Shown here one piece after another: positions 57,914 to 64,000 of a DNA stretch of 64,000 nucleotides. Source of the stretch: Desmospora profundinema (GTDB lineage Bacteria > Bacillota > Bacilli > Thermoactinomycetales > DSM-45169); the NCBI RefSeq assembly GCF_031454155.1, contig NZ_JAVDQG010000002.1:1-64000 (forward strand), read 5' to 3'. The translations under genes were made by a program, and so were the position numbers. How positions within the stretch are numbered: the stretch's first letter is position 1; each line of letters opens with the position of its first letter. The notes beneath the pieces are model-generated. The model saw only the letters and a list, made by a program, of their open reading frames with translations, was not told the origin of the DNA and did not search any database.

Positions 57914-59173
57914 TTACAGACGCCAGCTGGCCAGGTATTCCTCCTGTTCCTCGGTCATCTCATCGATTCGGATTCCGAGGGAATCCAATTTGAAGGAGGC
58001 CACCTGTTCATCAATATGATAAGGGACATCCAATACATGGGGTCCGATTTTATCATGGTTCTCATTGACATACATAAGGCAAAGGGTTTGCAGGGCAAAG
58101 GTCATATCCATGATTTCGGCAGGGTGCCCGTCGCCCGCCACCAGATTTACCAAACGGCCTTCACAAAGGAGATACAGCCTCCTACCGTCTTCCATTCGGT
58201 ATTCCGTGATATCCTTGCGGACAATCCGCTTTTCGATCGCATGCCCTTCCAGGCTTTCTTTATCGATCTCGATATCGAAGTGACCGGCATTGGCCATCAT
58301 GGCTCCATCTTTCATCAAAGGGAAATGTTCTTCAGAGATCACCCGTTTATTGCCGGTAACCGTGACAAAGATATCCCCCCGGGCCGCTGCTTCAGCCATC
58401 GGCATGACCGCAAACCCGTCCATATGTGCTTCCGTCGCCTTAATCGGATCCACTTCGGTGACGATCACCCGTGCACCCAGGCCTTCCGCCCGCATCGCCA
58501 CTCCCCGACCGCACCAACCGTAACCGACGACGACCACGGTCTTGCCGGCGACAACCAGGTTGGACGCCTTGTTGATCCCATCCCAGACCGATTGGCCCGT
58601 ACCATAGCGGTTGTCGAACAGAAATTTGGAATAGGCGTCGTTCACCGCAATCATGGGAAACCTCAGCTGCCCCGCCTTTTCCAGAGCCCGCAGGCGCAAA
58701 ATTCCGGTTGTCGTCTCTTCACAGCCGCCTCGTACATATTCCAACAGATCGGGGCGTTCATCATGGAGAATGCTGACCAAGTCCCCGCCATCGTCAATGA
58801 TCAAATCCGGGCGGGTTTCCAAGGTCATCATCAGATGATCCTTATACTCTTCCGGAGTCGGGTCGTACTTGGCAAACACCGTTACACCCGATTCCGCCAA
58901 TGCCGCCGCTACATCGTCTTTCGTGGACAAGGGGTTGCTGCCGGTGATCGCCACTTGGGCCCCTGCATCCCGTAACAGTTCCGCCAAGCATGCGGTCTTT
59001 GCCTCCAGATGGAGTGAAATCGCCACTCGATGACCCGCCAGCGGCTGTTCGTGGATAAATTCTTCCCGGATTCGGTTCAACACCGGCATATGTTGGCGGG
59101 CCCAATCCATCTTGAGCCGTCCATGAGGAGCCAAACTTCTGTCCCGTACTACACTTTCAATCATGGAACTCAT
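57914..59173 (-). CDS. ahcY: Adenosylhomocysteinase
   Basis: 419 residues from ATG 59173. Hydrolyses S-adenosylhomocysteine to adenosine and homocysteine, so clears the inhibitory product of SAM methylations. NAD-binding [22 protein letters not shown] near residue 210, [21 protein letters not shown] and [13 protein letters not shown] are family motifs. The C-terminal tail lacks the Lys-Tyr ending typical of eukaryotic forms. The ribosome site AAAGAGAGG is the 3' end of the tandem leader repeat. BshC upstream and this gene run in the same direction. Confidence 0.94.
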   Translation of the reverse strand: MSSMIESVVRDRSLAPHGRLKMDWARQHMPVLNRIREEFIHEQPLAGHRVAISLHLEAKTACLAELLRDAGAQVAITGSNPLSTKDDVAAALAESGVTVFAKYDPTPEEYKDHLMMTLETRPDLIIDDGGDLVSILHDERPDLLEYVRGGCEETTTGILRLRALEKAGQLRFPMIAVNDAYSKFLFDNRYGTGQSVWDGINKASNLVVAGKTVVVVGYGWCGRGVAMRAEGLGARVIVTEVDPIKATEAHMDGFAVMPMAEAAARGDIFVTVTGNKRVISEEHFPLMKDGAMMANAGHFDIEIDKESLEGHAIEKRIVRKDITEYRMEDGRRLYLLCEGRLVNLVAGDGHPAEIMDMTFALQTLCLMYVNENHDKIGPHVLDVPYHIDEQVASFKLDSLGIRIDEMTEEQEEYLASWRL

Positions 59174-59180
59174 CAATATC

Positions 59181-59335
59181 CCAACCTCTCTTTATAGGGC
59201 GAAGCCCCCCAGATTGTCGTCCTGTAAGGGCAACCTCTCCATTTCGGGCGCCCCCGCATTGTCGTCCTGTAACCCGATCCGATTCAGACGGCCTCACCCT
59301 CCGCTTTCGCCGATTGGCTGGCCGGCCGTCCGACA
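59181..59335 (-). ncRNA. Structured tandem-repeat leader of ahcY (candidate cis-regulatory RNA)
   Basis: In the bshC-ahcY gap. On the minus strand two successive units of ~45 nt share TTACAGGACGACAAT (15 nt identical; plus-strand positions 59258-59272 and 59213-59227) and end in GAGAGGTTG (59231-59239 and 59182-59190). Each encloses a GC hairpin: CGGG-GGCG-CCCG in the first and GGGC-TTC-GCCC in the second. CAAT(CT) can pair with AGGTTG around them. In the second unit GAGAGG is the ahcY ribosome site. Upstream lies a GGACGGCC/GGCCGTC-closed structure (about 59286-59332). It does not match the SAH or SAM riboswitch sequences I know. Confidence 0.5.
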
Positions 59336-59362
59336 ATGTTTTGCCGCCCTTGTATTACGCTT

Positions 59363-60985
59363 TCATAAGTATATCATCCGGTGTGTCCGAATGGAAAGAA
59401 GGGGCGTATTCAACAAAAAATGTATCCAACTTTCTCCGTAAGCATTCCAGTAAGCGACTGGGTTGAATACCCTCTCCTGCGGCCGCCCGCCGGGAAAAAG
59501 GTGAGTTCTCAAATGGTGGAACCGCCCTTCTTCCGCCCGATCCTTCTCCCTGAGAGCCTGCCGGGATGCTTGCTCCAAGGCATCCGCCCCCTCCAATGCG
59601 CGCTTCAGACTGCTTTCACCCAACGCGGCCAAATCCGGACGAAGACCGGCCAACTCCCCGATCAAGGGTCGGTATGCGTCTTCCAATTGCCGGCGCAAAC
59701 GCCCGAAGGAATCATCGGGATCCCATCCGTACCGATGCGACAGCCGGCGCGCAAATGTTTCTTGCCACCGCTTATGTACATCATCCAAGGTCATGCGATA
59801 GCGGCGCAGCCATTTTTCCTCCCGTCTTCCGATGAGAGTGGCCTGTATTCTCGGATACAGGATGGGCATCTCCATGCCGGCCGTTTCAAACGCTCCTTTC
59901 AGCAATCCCCAATAGGCAACTTCCCCCGGTCCAACCACGGTGGCCAGAGTGGGAAACAACCATTCCTGCATCAGGGGGCGGGTGATCACATTATTGCTGA
60001 AGACCTGTGGTCGTTCATCCAGCAAGCGATCCATTTCGTCGCTGGACCAACGCATCCCTTCCCGCGAATAAAATCCGGCCTCATCCCGGTAGAGCGCATG
60101 GCGCTCTCCGTCGACCTCCACAAAGAGATGGGCTTTTCCCGGTTGGAGATCTACTTTCGGGGCCATTTTCTCCCTTTCCAGAGCCAGCGCCCTTTCCCGG
60201 ACCACCTCCCCCACCCGGGTTCCGTTCTTCAACAGCCACCGAAAAAAGGGCACCTCCAGCGAACGAAGGGAAGGATCGGAAGAGTCCACCAACAGCAGTC
60301 CGCGGGGTCCAAACCATCGATGCATCAAGCGGGCAAAGTGACGGGAAAAGCCATCCGCCCCCCGTGTGGAATCGAGCAACGCTTCCAGCAGCGCCGGCTT
60401 ATGTTCGGTGTCCGGCAGGTGACGGATCACAGCCTCCACCCCCTGTGCCAAGCGCTCCTCTCCCGGCCGAATCGTCCCTACGGAGCGGCGTCCCGACACC
60501 TCCAGCGGAAACGGGATCCGTTCCACCCCGGTTGGAGAAGGGAGATAGACATGATTGACTTCGTCCCAATCGTGATCCTCGCCTGCGATCCAAAAAACGG
60601 GGATGACCGGACGATTCAACCGTTGTTGCTCCCGATCGGCCAATTGCAGGACGGTCACCGCTTTGTAAAGGGTGTATAAAGGGCCCGTCAGCCAACCGGC
60701 CTGTTGCCCCCCGATCACTACCAGACTATCCTCTTGAGTCAAGCGTTCCAAGTTGGCTTCCACCGCAGGATGGATGAGATCTTCTCCATGGTATCGCCTC
60801 AACACTTCCACTAACCGATGACGGGATACCCGCTCATGAAAATGTAAGCGGTCGGCCCGCGCCTGAAAGCTGGCATCATCTCCCGGATTGTACGGGTAGT
60901 GGTGGGCTACGTGATCAAAGGTGTGCAGATAGCGCCAGTTCAGCTTGTCTTGCGGTTCTAGAAAAGAATCCTCAATTCTCATCAT
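59363..60985 (-). CDS. bshC: Putative cysteine ligase BshC (bacillithiol biosynthesis)
   Basis: 540 residues from ATG 60985 (an ATG directly follows; GAGGGT ahead). Final step of bacillithiol synthesis: adds cysteine to GlcN-malate. GGQQAGWLTGPLYTLYKAVTVLQLA near residue 100 and FWIAGEDHDWDEVNHVYL near 145 are BshC hallmarks; a long coiled coil lies near the C-terminus. bshA and bshB are not in the window. A 432-codon antisense frame opposite it is a compositional artefact. Confidence 0.92.
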   Translation of the reverse strand: MMRIEDSFLEPQDKLNWRYLHTFDHVAHHYPYNPGDDASFQARADRLHFHERVSRHRLVEVLRRYHGEDLIHPAVEANLERLTQEDSLVVIGGQQAGWLTGPLYTLYKAVTVLQLADREQQRLNRPVIPVFWIAGEDHDWDEVNHVYLPSPTGVERIPFPLEVSGRRSVGTIRPGEERLAQGVEAVIRHLPDTEHKPALLEALLDSTRGADGFSRHFARLMHRWFGPRGLLLVDSSDPSLRSLEVPFFRWLLKNGTRVGEVVRERALALEREKMAPKVDLQPGKAHLFVEVDGERHALYRDEAGFYSREGMRWSSDEMDRLLDERPQVFSNNVITRPLMQEWLFPTLATVVGPGEVAYWGLLKGAFETAGMEMPILYPRIQATLIGRREEKWLRRYRMTLDDVHKRWQETFARRLSHRYGWDPDDSFGRLRRQLEDAYRPLIGELAGLRPDLAALGESSLKRALEGADALEQASRQALREKDRAEEGRFHHLRTHLFPGGRPQERVFNPVAYWNAYGESWIHFLLNTPLLSIRTHRMIYL

Positions 60986-61045
60986 ACCCTCTTTTCTCCT
61001 CATCCATCTTTCCCAGTATAGCACGCACCTGCCAACAGGGGAACA

Positions 61046-62452
61046 TCAGTCCGCCTCAGACGCCTTATTCTCCTGTTTCGGCAACGGCAACGTCAGGGAG
61101 AGTATAAACCCGATCACCGCAGCCCCCGCAGCGGTCAGCATTCCCATCTGATAGCCCCGTTTCCACAGCTCCGGCAGACCCGTCGACGTCACAGCCCAAT
61201 CGGAGAAAACCGTACTCTCATAAAAGAAGAGACCGATCGCGATCAGGCCCAAGGCTCCTCCGGCGGCACGGAACATGGCCAACACCATGAGCCCGTTGCG
61301 CATCTGCTTGAAGGGAACGATTTCAAACAGCAGCCGATGAACCGGTGACGTCAATGTCAATCCCAACCCAAAACCCAAAACGGCCAACACCGGGGCCAAG
61401 ACCGCTCTTTCCTCCACCAACGCCAGTGTGAAATAGGAAGCGGCAGTGGCAAAGAAACCGGCAGTCAACACACCGGGACAGCCCCAATGTTCCGAAGCCC
61501 AGCGTGCCAGTGGAATCGACAGCCAGGCTGTTGCCGCCACGATGGACAAATAGACTCCTCCGGTTCCCGCCGGTTGGTTCCCCACAGCTACCATCCAGCC
61601 CGGCACCAGCACGACCGCCACCCAGGTGCATCCCGCCAAAGTCACCACGAAAAACAGATTAAGTAAACGCAAATCGGTAAACCAGCCGGGATGAAACAGC
61701 GGCCGTTTCGACTGACGTTCCACCATCAGCATGGGAACAGGCAATCCCATCGTCAGAATGGCAAAGGGCAAAAAAGCCGGGTCGATCCAGGCAGCCCACC
61801 CTTTGGCTGGATCCAGCTGGGAGATGGCGATCATCGCCGACAGAAGAATACCGGCAAAATAAATCAGCCCTTCCGTGTGGTAGGGGGGCGTCCGCAGGGT
61901 TCCACCGAGGGAAAACCGAAATCCCCAAAGGAAAACTGCTAAAGCCGCACCCACGCTGAGCCAAAACAACCAACGCCAGCCAAAAAATTCAGTTACGGTG
62001 GATGACAGAAACGGCACGGCGATCACAACGCCGGTCAAACCCATGGTAGCTGCAGAGCGTATCCAATATTGACCAATCTTGGTGATCCGTCGGATCTCCA
62101 TAGAAAGTACGGGGACGACACCCCCGGCGCCCACTGCCTGGATCACCCGACCGGCGATCAACGCCAACCAGGTGTTTGCGCTGCCTGCGACAAAAGAGCC
62201 TGAAGCAAAAAGAAAGAGGGAGAGGAACAACCACTCCCTTTTTCCTGCTTTGGAAGCCGCCAATTCCATTAAGGGCAACGCCAGGACAAACACAGCCAGA
62301 TGCAAAGCGATCACCCAAATCACTCCGCGCACGGGAAATCCCAGATCTGCAGCGATCACTGTCAGAGAGGGAGCAATCAGGCCAATATCTAGCGCGCTGA
62401 TCCAGATCGCGATTACAAACGTGTCCAATGACAAGCTCTTGCGAAAAGGCAT
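61046..62452 (-). CDS. MFS transporter (DHA2/14-TMS-like)
   Basis: 468 residues with about 14 hydrophobic segments, including ALDIGLIAPSLTVIAADLGF in TM1 and IAGRVIQAVGAGGVVPVLSMEIRRI in the motif A/C region. Resembles drug:H+ antiporters of the DHA2 branch; the substrate cannot be inferred. Stands alone between bshC and the panE-like gene. Confidence 0.85.
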   Translation of the reverse strand: MPFRKSLSLDTFVIAIWISALDIGLIAPSLTVIAADLGFPVRGVIWVIALHLAVFVLALPLMELAASKAGKREWLFLSLFLFASGSFVAGSANTWLALIAGRVIQAVGAGGVVPVLSMEIRRITKIGQYWIRSAATMGLTGVVIAVPFLSSTVTEFFGWRWLFWLSVGAALAVFLWGFRFSLGGTLRTPPYHTEGLIYFAGILLSAMIAISQLDPAKGWAAWIDPAFLPFAILTMGLPVPMLMVERQSKRPLFHPGWFTDLRLLNLFFVVTLAGCTWVAVVLVPGWMVAVGNQPAGTGGVYLSIVAATAWLSIPLARWASEHWGCPGVLTAGFFATAASYFTLALVEERAVLAPVLAVLGFGLGLTLTSPVHRLLFEIVPFKQMRNGLMVLAMFRAAGGALGLIAIGLFFYESTVFSDWAVTSTGLPELWKRGYQMGMLTAAGAAVIGFILSLTLPLPKQENKASEAD

Positions 62453-62564
62453 GGGTATCGCCTCCCATGTTGTACCCGTCCACTCATGGATGAAACCTCG
62501 TATCGGATATTATAACACCACGATCGCAACCGATCACAATCCACCGGAAACAGACGAAAATCCT

Positions 62565-63473
62565 TCACTTCCCCTTCGTCCCCTCCACATCACGCACCCG
62601 CTCAACCATTTCCCGGTTCAGCGCGAAGTCGATCCCGGCCTTATTCCCAGTCCGAACAATCGCTCCATTGATAAAGTCCACTTCCGTCTTTTTTCCGCTT
62701 TCCACATCCTGCAACATGGAAGAACGGTTCAAAGCCGTTCGGCGACAAACCGCTTGCACTTGTTCCCAAAGGGTGTCAAAAGATAAACACACCTCTTGCA
62801 ACCGGGCTGCTTCCACCGCCTCACGCAACAATCCCTTCGCCAGAGCGGGAAACTCTTTGCAGTGAAGCAGCTGGCCGTTTTTCACACCCCAGACCGCCGT
62901 GAGGGGATTGATGACACAGTTGATGGCTAATTTGGTCCAGATGCGATCCCGGATATGAGGATCCGGAAAAACCCATCTATCCAGTCCGGGCAGCCGCTTC
63001 AACTCCGGTCCACCCGTCGGGGAAAGCAGGGATCCCACCCAGGTGGAACCCACTCCCGTATGCCGCACCCGGTTTTCACTCTCCCGCAATGCGCCTTCCG
63101 TGGTGACGGTGTTCCACCAATACCAGGTTCCTTCCGTGAACGGCCATTGGGGATGCCAGCCGTTTTGCCACAACCAGACTTCCGAATCCGGGCCGCAAGC
63201 CCGGTTTAGCTGTTCCCGCACTTGGTCCAACGCCGTCTGTTTCACCATGACCCACACCCAATCCGCTCGGGGCAAGCGGTCGTCGGGGGTGAAAACCGGT
63301 ACCGAACACCGATGCACATCCCCCCGGTCATCGGTTACTATCAGTCCTTCTTCACGGATGCGATCCCGTTGTCTCCCCGTACGGGTAATCAGTACCGGAT
63401 CCGCTCCCAAATTGTGCAAGCGTCGGGCCCACAATAAACCAAGGGCTCCGCTCCCCCAGATCATGATACGCAT
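62565..63473 (-). CDS. panE: 2-dehydropantoate 2-reductase (ketopantoate reductase family)
   Basis: 302 residues starting MRIMIWGSGALGLLWARRLHNLG with GGAGGGG 6 nt ahead. NAD(P)-binding GxGxxG N-terminus, then a C-terminal helical domain with KLAINCVINPLTAVWGVKNGQLL near residue 180 and ALNRSSMLQDVESGKKTEVDFINGAIV, the PanE active-site region. Makes pantoate for pantothenate and CoA by family knowledge; context gives no confirmation, and paralogous reductases exist. Confidence 0.85.
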   Translation of the reverse strand: MRIMIWGSGALGLLWARRLHNLGADPVLITRTGRQRDRIREEGLIVTDDRGDVHRCSVPVFTPDDRLPRADWVWVMVKQTALDQVREQLNRACGPDSEVWLWQNGWHPQWPFTEGTWYWWNTVTTEGALRESENRVRHTGVGSTWVGSLLSPTGGPELKRLPGLDRWVFPDPHIRDRIWTKLAINCVINPLTAVWGVKNGQLLHCKEFPALAKGLLREAVEAARLQEVCLSFDTLWEQVQAVCRRTALNRSSMLQDVESGKKTEVDFINGAIVRTGNKAGIDFALNREMVERVRDVEGTKGK

Positions 63474-63499
63474 CCGCATCCCCTCCAACCCCATCATAT

Positions 63500-63528
63500 C
63501 AAAAAATCCCCCTGCATCAGGGGGATTT
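63500..63528 (-). terminator. Terminator after the carboxylase gene
   Basis: AAATCCCCCTG (63504-63514) with CAGGGGGATTT (63518-63528), loop CAT; T6 follows on the minus strand. Confidence 0.85.
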
Positions 63529-63535
63529 ACCCATA

Positions 63536-64000
63536 TCAAACCGGGTACACCGGGTGACGGCGGCGACTGAAGGAAACCGTTTTGCTCTCATAAGCGGCAA
63601 ACCGCCCGATCAACTCCCGGCGCAAGTCGTCAGGAGCGACAATCCCGTCCACAATCAGTTCCGATGCCAGCCGGTAAATATCGATGTCGCGCTGATACTC
63701 TTCCCTCTTTTGCTGGACAAACCGAACTTTTTCCGCTCCTTCCAGCTGGGCGATCTTGTTGCTGTAAACCGCATTGACCGCCGCTTCCGGCCCCATCACC
63801 GCAATCTGGGCGGTCGGCAGTGCCAGGCAGCAATCCGGATCAAAGGAAGGTCCCGCCATCGCGTACAACCCCGCGCCATATGCTTTGCGAACCACAACCG
63901 AAACTTTGGGCACCGTCGCCTCAGACATAGCGGCGATCATCTTGGCCCCGTGGCGGATCATCCCCGCTCGTTCCGTTTGCGTTCCGATCATGAAGCCGGG
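63536..64000 (-). CDS. Acyl-CoA carboxylase carboxyltransferase (C-terminal part, partial)
   Basis: About 154 residues visible; the 5' end lies beyond the right edge. Starts PGFMIGTQTERAGMIRHGAKMIAAMSEATVPKVSVVVRKAYGAG, which is the biotin-carboxyl acceptor region of propionyl-/methylcrotonyl-CoA carboxylase beta subunits, then MAGPSFDPDCCLALPTAQIAVMGPEAAVNAVY. Uses carboxybiotin to carboxylate an acyl-CoA. Acyl specificity is not readable. Confidence 0.85.
   Translation of the reverse strand, partial: PGFMIGTQTERAGMIRHGAKMIAAMSEATVPKVSVVVRKAYGAGLYAMAGPSFDPDCCLALPTAQIAVMGPEAAVNAVYSNKIAQLEGAEKVRFVQQKREEYQRDIDIYRLASELIVDGIVAPDDLRRELIGRFAAYESKTVSFSRRRHPVYPV

Noticed and set aside
57899-58975. 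358-codon plus-strand frame opposite ahcY
   Set aside because: It covers the coding strand complement of a full adenosylhomocysteinase; its translation shows no domain.
59181-59335. Known SAH or SAM riboswitch upstream of ahcY
   Set aside because: The conserved core sequences of those classes that I know are not seen; kept instead as an unassigned structured leader.
59381-60679. 432-codon plus-strand frame opposite bshC
   Set aside because: BshC is clearly supported on the minus strand; the antisense frame has Q/H/P-rich, family-less content typical of a high-GC antisense frame and lacks a ribosome site.

Overview
The window is chromosomal DNA from an endospore-forming, Gram-positive member of the Bacillota. 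Sporulation genes (spoIIGA-sigE-sigG, spoVD, yteA), the bacillithiol gene bshC, the ylm/divIVA neighbourhood, a PyrR-attenuated pyr operon and a T-box ileS leader all point to class Bacilli. Fairly high GC, many TTG/GTG starts and this gene mix fit Thermoactinomycetaceae (Kroppenstedtia/Desmospora/Planifilum type); the family is inferred, not proven.

Layout. (1) About 1-7000, minus strand: an AT-richer accessory island of three related cell-surface polymorphic toxin cassettes (lipoprotein leader, proline repeat, hydrophobic glycine-rich trunk, variable C-terminal nuclease) with immunity genes. It sits downstream of pyrE, and the pyrE 3' end plus its terminators is repeated between cassettes. 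(2) 7042-17452, minus: pyrimidine operon pyrR-pyrP-pyrB-pyrC-carA-carB-pyrF-pyrE with three PyrR-type attenuators; pyrK and pyrD are absent. (3) 17518-19815, minus: rluD-type pseudouridine synthase, lspA, yteA. (4) 19956-24902, plus: biotin operon bioA-D-F-H-C behind a BirA operator; bioB is absent. (5) 24925-29194: a secreted double Gmad2-like protein and ileS with its T-box leader. (6) 29201-39238: divIVA, ylmH, yggT, sepF, ylmE, pgeF, a PRC-barrel protein, a lipoprotein, sigG, a glutamine-rich protein, sigE, spoIIGA and ftsZ. (7) 39278-57843: the dcw cell wall and division cluster from mraZ to ftsZ. (8) 57853-64000: ahcY with an unusual tandem-repeat leader, bshC, an MFS transporter, a ketopantoate reductase-like gene and the end of an acyl-CoA carboxylase gene.

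How it works together. The dcw/ylm block supplies peptidoglycan precursors, the division ring and septum placement. It runs directly into the sporulation genes that reuse septation: the pro-sigma-E protease and sigma E under a promoter that looks Spo0A-dependent, then sigma G. pyr and bio are regulated biosynthetic operons. The toxin island is probably a contact-dependent competition locus. The most novel-looking items are the structured tandem leader upstream of ahcY, the pyrE-anchored toxin array with a homopolymer frameshift, and a dispersed hairpin repeat whose copies carry compensating stem changes.
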